From: an uncultured Desulfohalobiaceae bacterium
GTDB taxonomy: Bacteria > Desulfobacterota > Desulfovibrionia > Desulfovibrionales > Desulfonatronovibrionaceae
Direction of reading: 5' to 3'
NCBI GenBank assembly: GCA_913055195.1
Contig: CAJXJU010000112.1
Location: 1 to 5,393, forward strand
Length of the DNA: 5,393 nucleotides
The notes beneath the pieces were generated by a model. The model made no database searches. It worked only from the letters and a program-made list of their open reading frames with translations, and was not told the origin of the DNA. Positions 1 through 5,393 of the stretch are shown here, piece by piece. Every line of letters begins with the position of its first letter. The first letter of the stretch is position 1. The translations under genes were made by a program, and so were the position numbers.

Positions 1-2
1 TC

Positions 3-1154
3 ATTCCTGTATATAATCATGCAAATACCCTGCGCGAAGTAGTGTTGCGGGCGCTTTCTGTGCACAGGGAAGTCCTGGTGGTTGATGACGGTAGCACTGA
101 TGGTGGATTTGAGAGTATCGCGGATTTAGACGTCAGGGTTATTCGACATTCGCGCAATAAAGGCAAAGGCGCTGCTATTTTAAGTGCAGCGCGCGAAGCC
201 AGGCGACTGGGCATGACTCATATCATAACCCTGGATGCGGATGGTCAGCATAATCCAGATGACATTGTGAAATTTTTATCCGCGATAGAAAAAAATCCCT
301 TGAGCATAGTTATTGGCAGGCGTAATTTTGACACCCAGACTGTTCCTGGCCTGTCAAGGTTTGGCAGGTCATTTTCCAACTTCTGGCTCCGGGTTCAGAC
401 AGGCCAGAAGATTAGTGACGTGCAAAGTGGTTTTCGGGCCTATCCTGTGTCAGTGCTGGAGAAGTTAAAATTTTATGAATCAAGATATGCTTTTGAAGTG
501 GAGGTACTTGTTAGAGCTGCATGGGCAGGGATAGAATTGCAGGAAGTGGATGTTGCTGTTTACTATCCTCCAAAAGAAAAAAGGGTTTCTCATTTTCGGG
601 TGTTCAGGGATAATCTGGAAATTAGCCTGTTGAATACACGTTTGACTTTCAGGGCAATGTTGCCCTGGCCTCACAGGAAGCTTGTTTGCACTGCTTCTGG
701 TAAACTGGAGTTTTTAAGTTTTTTCCAGCAATTAAAGGGACTGCTCCTAAATAAGTCAACTCCTGTGAATCTTGCTCTGTCATCTGCATTGGGGATTTTT
801 TTAGGCACGTTACCACTTATTGGTTGTCATTCAATTTTAATAGTGCTGGTGGCCAATTATTTACGGCTTAATAAATTGATGGCCCTGGGAGCAAGCCAAT
901 TGTGTATGCCTCCCATTGTGCCTGCTCTATGCATTGAAGCCGGATATTTTTTACGGCATGGTAAATTTTTAACCGAGGTGTCGTTGCAAACACTGGGTTA
1001 TGAATGCGTTGAGCGGGTTTTTGAGTGGTTTCTTGGCTCGTTGTTTCTAGCGCCTGCATTTGCTGCTTTGATTTCAATGATTACATATCTGACCGTGATA
1101 TTGTTAAGGAAAAAGGTTAATGTTGATGGTCAAATCATGCAGTGTTCAGAATAA
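3..1154 (+). CDS. GT2 glycosyltransferase fused to C-terminal DUF2062 membrane domain (5' partial)
   Basis: Predicted membrane-associated glycosyltransferase that would move a sugar from an activated donor to a lipid or carrier. The frame is open to the left edge; its first residues, IPVYNHANTLREVV, are the classic GT2 N-terminal strand, so the GTG at 42 is internal and the true start lies a few codons outside. Numbering from base 3 (383 residues visible): DDGS nucleotide-binding motif at 28-31, DADGQH (DXD metal/donor motif) at 78-83, QSGFRAY at 141-147 and the acidic FEVEVL segment near 164-169. This order is typical of DPM1/ArnC-like GT2 enzymes. Residues ~241-371 match DUF2062, with hydrophobic stretches at about 257-287, 292-316 and 342-368, so the protein should sit in the inner membrane. 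Its 3' end overlaps the acyltransferase gene by 35 bases, which suggests coupled translation. The family call is firm. Donor and acceptor are unknown; the neighbours point to a glycolipid. Confidence 0.93.
   Translation: MPVYNHANTLREVVLRALSVHREVLVVDDGSTDGGFESIADLDVRVIRHSRNKGKGAAILSAAREARRLGMTHIITLDADGQHNPDDIVKFLSAIEKNPLSIVIGRRNFDTQTVPGLSRFGRSFSNFWLRVQTGQKISDVQSGFRAYPVSVLEKLKFYESRYAFEVEVLVRAAWAGIELQEVDVAVYYPPKEKRVSHFRVFRDNLEISLLNTRLTFRAMLPWPHRKLVCTASGKLEFLSFFQQLKGLLLNKSTPVNLALSSALGIFLGTLPLIGCHSILIVLVANYLRLNKLMALGASQLCMPPIVPALCIEAGYFLRHGKFLTEVSLQTLGYECVERVFEWFLGSLFLAPAFAALISMITYLTVILLRKKVNVDGQIMQCSE
1106..1128 (+). promoter_or_regulatory. Overlapping ribosome-binding sites and start choice for the acyltransferase
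   Basis: Inside the end of the GT2-DUF2062 gene, AAGGA (1106-1110) lies 9 bases before ATG 1120, and a second purine block, AAAAGG (1111-1116), lies 9 bases before the in-frame ATG at 1126. Either ATG is well served. The upstream one is used here; the difference is two residues. Starting inside the preceding gene suggests translational coupling. Confidence 0.5.
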
Positions 1155-2043
1155 TTTTCGTAATTGGTCGAGCAGAAGCCTTGCTGGAAAGTGGCGGCAT
1201 GGTTTTTTTTATTTTTTGATCCGGCTGGGAGGACACAAACTCGCATATCTGTTTTTGTATTTTATTGTATTTTATTTTACTTTGAAACCGTCTGTGAGAA
1301 AAAAAGCAAGTTATTATCTTGCCAGGAGATTTCCTGCCAGCAAGGGGGTAAGAAAATTTCTGGATTGTTACCGGTTAAATTTGAATTTTGGGAAGATACT
1401 GATAGATCGTGCGATTCTGGCCATTCTTGGTGAGATGGACATGGAGACTACTTCTGAACATAGGAAAATCGTTTTTGATTTACTTGCAGAAGGTAAGGGG
1501 TTGATAATGGTGACTGCTCATGTAGGTTGCTGGCAACTGGCTATGTCTGGTCTGGATTTCACTGGTGTTCCTGTTGATATTGTGTATCATCATGATCAAG
1601 AAGATGTAGATTTGCAATCTCTTGGTCATGCAAAAGTATCGCATCTTTTCCATTTTATTGATCCCTGTTCTCCGCTTGGTGGCACGCTGGACATGCTGGA
1701 GTCTTTAAAGAAAGGCCATGTGCTTTGTTTTATGGGCGACAGAGTCTTTGGCAGTAAAAAGAATACAGTAGAAGTAAATTTTTTGGGGCAAAAAGCAAGA
1801 TTTCCTATTAGTGCATTTAAGATAGCCTCGGTTGTGGGCGCGCCAGTTGTTGTTGTATTTGCGTACAGAACTGGTCCTTCAAGCGGCAAGATGAAACTGA
1901 TGAGATTGATTCGGATAGAAAGGAATCATGGCAGAAATTCAGAGGAATATAAACCTTATGTAGAGGAGTTTGTTAAGGCATTGGAAGGCTTTGTGCAAGA
2001 ATTTCCTTATCAATTTTTTAATTTTTATGATATGTGGTCATAG
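1120..2043 (+). CDS. LpxL/HtrB-type lysophospholipid acyltransferase family protein
   Basis: Predicted inner-membrane acyltransferase that would transfer an acyl chain, probably from ACP, to a lipid or glycolipid acceptor on the cytoplasmic face. The 307-residue length matches LpxL/HtrB enzymes. A hydrophobic N-terminal anchor lies at ~41-54. The active-site block TAHVGCWQ at 132-139 supplies the catalytic His134; the usual HX4(D/E) acidic residue is Gln139. FMGDR at 204-208 matches the second conserved block (acceptor-side GDR/DQ region), and a hydrophobic strand, GAPVVVVFAY, follows at 240-249. The C-terminus, YQFFNFYDMW, resembles the closing motif of the biosynthetic-cluster branch rather than lipid A LpxL itself. 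Its start overlaps the glycosyltransferase gene and a small lipoprotein gene follows 56 bases later. The neighbouring ACP and KS genes suggest a secondary-lipid role rather than lipid A maturation. Family certain; acceptor and chain unknown. Confidence 0.9.
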   Translation: MLMVKSCSVQNNFRNWSSRSLAGKWRHGFFYFLIRLGGHKLAYLFLYFIVFYFTLKPSVRKKASYYLARRFPASKGVRKFLDCYRLNLNFGKILIDRAILAILGEMDMETTSEHRKIVFDLLAEGKGLIMVTAHVGCWQLAMSGLDFTGVPVDIVYHHDQEDVDLQSLGHAKVSHLFHFIDPCSPLGGTLDMLESLKKGHVLCFMGDRVFGSKKNTVEVNFLGQKARFPISAFKIASVVGAPVVVVFAYRTGPSSGKMKLMRLIRIERNHGRNSEEYKPYVEEFVKALEGFVQEFPYQFFNFYDMWS

Positions 2044-2099
2044 TGACGTTATAATTTAGAATTGAGCTATATGTTTGTATAAAATAGGGGATTGTTTTT

Positions 2100-2288
2100 A
2101 TGCAAAAGATTATTGTATTTTTATTGATATGTATCAATTGTGCTGGTTGTTATTGGGCTGGTAATGTAACAGGAAAAGTAGTAGGCAAAACAGAGGAGGT
2201 TGTGGAGAAAGTTAAAACATTACCAGAAAAGTTTAAAAAAGGTTATATAGATGGCAAAAATAGTACTGTCCAGAAAAATATAAAATAA
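2100..2288 (+). CDS. Small predicted lipoprotein (62 aa), function unknown
   Basis: I do not recognise a named family. The start is supported by AGGGG at 2086-2090, 9 bases before the ATG. The N-terminus has one Lys (residue 3), a hydrophobic core (~4-13) and then CAGC with Cys17 as the likely lipidation site; a Cys at -3 replaces the usual Leu, so the lipobox is imperfect. Residue +2 is Tyr, not Asp, which by the Lol sorting rule favours the outer membrane. The mature part is only ~46 residues, rich in Lys, Glu and Val, and probably helical (about 20-48: repeated GK/VV/EK pattern, then KKGYIDGK). It lies between the acyltransferase and ACP genes on the same strand, so it may help move or anchor the product; that is inference. 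Hand-counted GC here is ~29%, lower than in the flanking enzyme genes. Confidence 0.68.
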   Translation: MQKIIVFLLICINCAGCYWAGNVTGKVVGKTEEVVEKVKTLPEKFKKGYIDGKNSTVQKNIK

Positions 2289-2353
2289 GTTAATAATGCT
2301 GATGATAATGTATGTATTCATAAACAAGATGATGTAAAAGGGAGTGAGACACA

Positions 2354-2608
2354 ATGGCGATAAAACAAAAATTGAAAAAAATTCTGGTTGAAGAATTGAA
2401 TCTGGAAGATGTTGTGCCTGAAGAAATAGATGATAGTGCGCCTTTGTTTGGACCCGATGGTCTGGGATTGGATTCTCTTGATGCAGTGGAGATAGTGGTA
2501 CTGGTGCAAAAACATTTTGGAGTGGAGATTAAAAATCTGGAAGAGGGCAGGAAAGCTCTTCAGTCCATCAGTACACTGGCTGATTTTATTGAGAGCAGAA
2601 GCAGTTAA
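2354..2608 (+). CDS. Acyl carrier protein (phosphopantetheine-binding)
   Basis: Dedicated acyl carrier that holds the growing chain as a thioester on a 4'-phosphopantetheine arm. At 84 residues it is standard ACP size. The modification site is Ser41 in GLGLDSLDAVEIV (residues 36-48), with an LFGPDGLGLDSL context that resembles ACPs of aryl-polyene-like and other specialised lipid clusters more than the housekeeping AcpP motif (DSLD preceded by DLGA). Acidic helices (VEELNLED, PEEIDD) fit an ACP surface that docks partner enzymes. A strong AGGGAG (2339-2344) sits 9 bases before the ATG. The KS gene begins 21 bases after its stop. The likely partners are that KS, the CLF-like protein and the acyltransferase. 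Modification by a phosphopantetheinyl transferase encoded elsewhere is assumed. Confidence 0.95.
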   Translation: MAIKQKLKKILVEELNLEDVVPEEIDDSAPLFGPDGLGLDSLDAVEIVVLVQKHFGVEIKNLEEGRKALQSISTLADFIESRSS

Positions 2609-2629
2609 ATAATATCCTGGATAATTGAA

Positions 2630-3832
2630 ATGGTTTATAGACCAGCCAGAATAACCGGAATGGGCTGTATTTGTGCTCCGGGTATCAATTTATCCCAATG
2701 TTTGAGGGCTATTTTTGAAAATACTGCTCCAGAACCCTCTCTTCCTCAGAGGTTTGCGAAACAATATGTTCGCAATTATCCTGTTTTTGAAGTACCATCT
2801 TCTTTTTTTGAGCAAAATTCATGGGCAGGACAACATAAGTTTTCCCTTACAGCCAGATTCGTCCTGGCTGCTGTCCATGAAGCACTGGATGATGCTGGTT
2901 ACTCCGTAAAGGAACTTTCTTCCATGCGGGTTGGCGTATGCATAGGCACAACAACTGGCGCTGCTTTAAATTTTTTGTCTTTTTATCATGCAGTTAAAAA
3001 AGGTAAAAACCCATCGCTAACGCCAATAAAGCGTTATCTAAAGAGTAATCCTTCTCTGGTCATAAAAGAAATGTTGACCCTGCACGGCCCCTGCCAGACA
3101 GTGGTGAATGCCTGTTCATCCGGCACAGATGCAATAGGTATTGGACTTTCCTGGTTGCAGGCGGATTTGTGTGATCTTGTTATTGTGGGCGGCGCGGATG
3201 AGTTGACTCCTATAGCGTACAATGGCTTTATTTCTTTGATGATTACAGATTCTGAGCGGGTAAAGCCATTTGATAAATATCGCGCCGGGTTGAACCTGGG
3301 AGAAGGCGCTGCCATAATGATACTTGAACCATTTAATGGATCGCAAAACAGACATGGAAAGACCAGGGGCTATGTCCTGGGTTATGGAACAGCAAATGAT
3401 GCGTATCATTATACCGCGCCTCATCCTGATGGGACAGGATTGAAAAAGGCAATATATAACGCCCTGTGTAGTTGCGATAAAAAGGCTGATGATATTGCTT
3501 TTATCAATGCGCATGGCACAGGCACTCAGGATAATGACAGGGTAGAGAGCTTTGTTTTAAGAGATATATTTCCTGAAACGCCTTTTCTTTCCACAAAAGG
3601 TTATACAGGTCACGCGCTGGGAGCTGCTGGAGCTATTGAGGCTGTATTGACAGTTGCCTGTCTGGAGTCAGGCAAGGTTCCCGGGTGTGCGGGTTTTAAT
3701 AATCCAGATCCAGACTTAAAGATATCGCCCTTAAAAACAGTTACCGGAGTAAGTGGTCATATTGCCATGTCACAATCCCTTGCTTTTGGAGGAAGCAATT
3801 CAGCGCTTATATTGGGTGGTAGAGGATTATAA
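2630..3832 (+). CDS. Beta-ketoacyl-ACP synthase, FabF/FabB-like, catalytically complete
   Basis: Condensing enzyme (decarboxylative Claisen condensation of acyl and malonyl-ACP) in the cytoplasm. At 400 residues it is full length for the KAS I/II family. The complete Cys-His-His triad is visible: Cys162 in NACSSGTDAIG, His295 in NAHGTGTQDND, and His328 in KGYTGHALGAAG, with Lys324 in the same block. Other family marks are VGVCIGTTTG near 101-110, VIVGGADE at 184-191, RAGLNLGEGAA at 218-228 and LAFGGSNSAL at 384-393. ATG 2630 is used because ITGMG, the expected first KS strand, follows at residue 8. Its ribosome site is weak (GGA at 2619-2621), so coupling to the ACP gene 21 bases upstream is likely. 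The divergent KS-like partner starts 2 bases after its stop, as in KS/CLF pairs. Sequence style suggests a biosynthetic-cluster KS rather than the housekeeping FabF; the product is unknown. Confidence 0.95.
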   Translation: MVYRPARITGMGCICAPGINLSQCLRAIFENTAPEPSLPQRFAKQYVRNYPVFEVPSSFFEQNSWAGQHKFSLTARFVLAAVHEALDDAGYSVKELSSMRVGVCIGTTTGAALNFLSFYHAVKKGKNPSLTPIKRYLKSNPSLVIKEMLTLHGPCQTVVNACSSGTDAIGIGLSWLQADLCDLVIVGGADELTPIAYNGFISLMITDSERVKPFDKYRAGLNLGEGAAIMILEPFNGSQNRHGKTRGYVLGYGTANDAYHYTAPHPDGTGLKKAIYNALCSCDKKADDIAFINAHGTGTQDNDRVESFVLRDIFPETPFLSTKGYTGHALGAAGAIEAVLTVACLESGKVPGCAGFNNPDPDLKISPLKTVTGVSGHIAMSQSLAFGGSNSALILGGRGL

Positions 3833-3834
3833 TT

Positions 3835-4824
3835 ATGCGAATGGCCATTCAGGGAATTGGAGTTGTTGGGGGTTTTGGCTGTGGATTAAGCGCGTTGACA
3901 CAAGCCCTGGCAGGTAAAAAGGTTTCTCCTGTTTATTTGCCAGTCAGAACTCACAGTGGTGAGGTAAAACTGCCAGTTTTACAGGCGCAAACTGATTTGC
4001 TGGAAAATTTTATCTCTAAAAGAGCATTACGGAGAGTGGATCATTTTTCTCGTCTGGCCCTTTTAGGTGCATATTTAGCCCTGCAGGACGCAGAAAAAAA
4101 AGAATCTAAAGAACGTATAGGAATAATAATTGCGACTGGTTATGGCCCGTCCAGAACAACTTTTGGATTTCTTGATTCGATGCTTGATACTGATATTACG
4201 CTAGCATCGCCAACTTTATTCTCCAATTCGGTTCATAATATTGCGGCAACAAATATAGCAATACGACTGGGTATCACTGGTCCCGCAATTACAATTTGTC
4301 AATTTGATACATCCTTCCAATCAGCCTTGATAACAGCCAGGACATGGTTAGAGCAAAAAATTGTTGACGCTGTTTTGCTTGGTGGAGTGGATGAATATTG
4401 TGAAATGCTCGGGTATTGTTATCATAGATTTTGTAGTGCTAATAAACAAGATGATTGTACAGTGATAGATACAGGTTGTACTGATATTCCGCTGGGTGAA
4501 GGTTCTGCTTTTTTTTATTTAACACCAGAGTGGAATAATGCCAAATATGGATATATTACAAAATGTTATATGAGCACTTGTAATACTAAAAAGAAGACAC
4601 TATTTTATTCTATAGATAAATCTCGTAATTTTATGCTTAATGTACCTGGCGTAGAAAAATCATTTTTTGAATTGTATGGCATAATGCCTATCCATTTTGC
4701 TTTTGATATAATTATTGCACTTATTTTATTAAACAGGCAGGTAGTATTGAATGAACATGATAATGAGTATAAAAAATCGTTAATGCTTGCGAATCAGGGT
4801 TATTGTGTTGAGTTACAAGTTTAA
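3835..4824 (+). CDS. Catalytically inactive KS-like protein (chain-length-factor-like)
   Basis: The N-terminal half keeps the KS fold pattern: IQGIGVVGGFGCG (5-17), RVDHFSRLALLGAYLAL (67-83), SNSVHNIAATNIAIRLGITGP (~130-150), LLGGVDEY (181-188) and PLGEGSAFF (219-227). The catalytic residues are gone. Aligning GPAITICQFDTSFQSAL with the neighbour's GPCQTVVNACSSGTDAI puts Asp158 at the active Cys. No HGTGT block exists, and the second His region reads LYGIMPIHFAFD (280-291) with Gly282 opposite His328. At 329 residues the thiolase-like second half is short. Start ATG 3835 follows AGAGGA (3821-3826) by 8 bases; an in-frame ATG at 3841 is an alternative. The likely role, by analogy with CLF subunits of KS/CLF heterodimers, is to pair with the upstream KS and set chain length. 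The stop is doubled (TAA TGA). GC falls to ~28% in the 3' part, but the frame stays intact and the end (GYCVELQV) looks natural. Confidence 0.85.
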   Translation: MRMAIQGIGVVGGFGCGLSALTQALAGKKVSPVYLPVRTHSGEVKLPVLQAQTDLLENFISKRALRRVDHFSRLALLGAYLALQDAEKKESKERIGIIIATGYGPSRTTFGFLDSMLDTDITLASPTLFSNSVHNIAATNIAIRLGITGPAITICQFDTSFQSALITARTWLEQKIVDAVLLGGVDEYCEMLGYCYHRFCSANKQDDCTVIDTGCTDIPLGEGSAFFYLTPEWNNAKYGYITKCYMSTCNTKKKTLFYSIDKSRNFMLNVPGVEKSFFELYGIMPIHFAFDIIIALILLNRQVVLNEHDNEYKKSLMLANQGYCVELQV

Positions 4825-5190
4825 TGATAATATCTGTTGCGTTGTAAATAGTTCTATGTCGGGAAGGTGGTTGCGTTATTGTTTAGTCGGCAATGTTTTA
4901 TTTTTATTCCATTGACAAATTTTGTTTTTATGCAAGCGACTATTGAGGATGCAACAATAGAAGAATAAAGGGACAGGAGGATAAAGTTGTTTTGGAGAAG
5001 GTGGGAAGGTTGAAGTGGCAAAGACAGGGTTGGCTGATACAATACAAAAAAAGAAAATTTACGTTTTATTTAAGTTAAGAGTACGTTTTTTTAGAATATG
5101 AACATGAAAAAGTAATATTTTTATATAGATGTTGAAAAAACAAAAGATGGAATATGGAAAGAAGAGAGGAAGAAGAGATTTATTTTTTTA
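4825..5190. other. AT-rich intergenic stretch without a convincing gene
   Basis: These 366 bases separate the CLF-like gene from the convergent transposase remnant. Frames on both strands give only short peptides with no recognisable motif; the longest, on the - strand at 4854-5042, is low-complexity and not credible. Visible sequence oddities are an AGGAGG at 4975-4980 with no real reading frame behind it, a GG-rich stretch at 4994-5009, a TACGTTTT repeat at 5060-5067 and 5082-5089, and a 23-base all-purine run at 5156-5178. I could not identify a GC-rich hairpin plus T-run that would qualify as a terminator, nor a clear REP palindrome. Confidence 0.6.
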
Positions 5191-5393
5191 TTATGGCGTT
5201 TGCCTGAATGAATAAATATCGTTAAAACCTGATATTTTATGTGGTTCTCTGTCCTTTTCTATTCTTAGTTTATCTTTAAACCGCTGAAACTGTTCTTTGA
5301 CAAATTGCTTGCTGCCCAGAAATACTCCCTCTGTTAGATATCTTGTCCTGTATAACAAACGATCTGCTGTGGTAAATTTAAACTTCTTTTTGC
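5191..5393 (-). CDS. REP-associated tyrosine transposase (RAYT, Y1/TnpA-like), C-terminal part only
   Basis: Reading the - strand from the right edge gives 66 codons ending at TAA (5193-5191). The peptide contains YRTRYLTEGVFLGSKQFVKE, followed by a Lys/Arg-rich linker (DKLRIEKDREPHK) and ISGFNDIYSFRQTP. This matches the end of RAYT proteins, where R-Y-F/L-T-D/E-G-x-x-x-GS-x-x-F-V and a final LYSLR/IYSFR-like strand are characteristic. The catalytic HUH motif and Tyr lie upstream, outside the window, so activity cannot be judged. Such proteins are single-strand DNA transposases, usually domesticated and linked to scattered palindromic REP sequences; no REP palindrome is evident next to this end. 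It runs convergent to the lipid operon and is probably unrelated to it in function. Confidence 0.72.
   Translation of the reverse strand, partial: KKKFKFTTADRLLYRTRYLTEGVFLGSKQFVKEQFQRFKDKLRIEKDREPHKISGFNDIYSFRQTP

Noticed and set aside
42..44. GTG as the start codon of the glycosyltransferase
   Set aside because: The frame is open to base 3 and encodes IPVYNHANTLREVV, the conserved first strand of GT2 enzymes, so GTG 42 is internal and the gene is cut by the window edge.
2050..2055. Perfect TATAAT as a promoter -10 for the lipoprotein/ACP genes
   Set aside because: No TTGACA-like box lies 16-18 bases upstream and there is no extended TGN; in AT-rich DNA one hexamer is not enough, though an internal promoter is possible.
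3116..3514. 132-codon open frame on the - strand inside the KS gene
   Set aside because: It lies antisense to the conserved KS core, whose motifs fully explain the sequence; the antisense peptide shows no family features.
4836..4877. GTTGCGTT direct repeat (4836-4843 and 4870-4877)
   Set aside because: Only two 8-base copies with poorly matching surroundings; no third copy or CRISPR-like spacing.
4823..4912. Frameshifted continuation of the CLF-like protein in the +1 frame
   Set aside because: The extra peptide shows no KS-like strand, while the in-frame end GYCVELQV looks like a natural C-terminus followed by tandem stops.
4940..4960. CTATTG/CAATAG inverted repeat as operon terminator
   Set aside because: The stem is only 6 AT-rich pairs around a 9-base loop and has no T-run on either side, so it does not qualify as an intrinsic terminator.
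4854..5042. 62-codon open frame on the - strand
   Set aside because: Low-complexity peptide, no motif, no clear ribosome site, and a composition that fits noncoding AT-rich DNA.

Overview
The window carries one compact, co-directional operon-like block (+ strand, 3-4824). It reads as part of a fatty-acyl or polyene-type lipid biosynthesis locus from a Gram-negative bacterium. In order it encodes a GT2 glycosyltransferase fused to a DUF2062 membrane domain (cut by the left window edge), an LpxL/HtrB-type acyltransferase overlapping it, a tiny predicted lipoprotein, an acyl carrier protein (ACP), a complete beta-ketoacyl-ACP synthase (KS), and a second, shorter KS-like protein that has lost the catalytic residues and resembles a chain-length factor (CLF). 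Spacing is tight: a 35-base overlap, then gaps of 56, 65, 21 and 2 bases. This fits one transcription unit that begins left of the window.

Inferred logic: the KS/CLF pair extends an acyl chain held on the dedicated ACP. The LpxL-like enzyme moves the finished chain onto a membrane acceptor, and the GT2-DUF2062 protein glycosylates the same product or a lipid carrier. The layout recalls aryl-polyene, flexirubin-like and related lipid clusters. The ketoreductase, dehydratase, starter-unit ligase, thioesterase and exporter expected of such a pathway are not in this window, so the product cannot be named.

Right of the block, 4825-5190 is AT-rich with no convincing gene. The last ~200 bases hold, on the - strand, the C-terminal end of a REP-associated tyrosine transposase (RAYT, Y1/TnpA-like), cut by the right edge and convergent with the operon.

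Organism: the outer-membrane logic (lipoprotein, LpxL-like enzyme), moderately low GC and this gene combination suggest a Gram-negative, perhaps a deltaproteobacterial (Desulfobacterota-type) lineage. That is an impression from protein style, not a demonstrated assignment. Base composition is uneven: hand counts give ~51% GC in the first 240 bases and ~46% in the KS gene (3241-3480), but ~28-29% over the lipoprotein gene (2101-2340) and the 3' part of the CLF-like gene (4561-4800).
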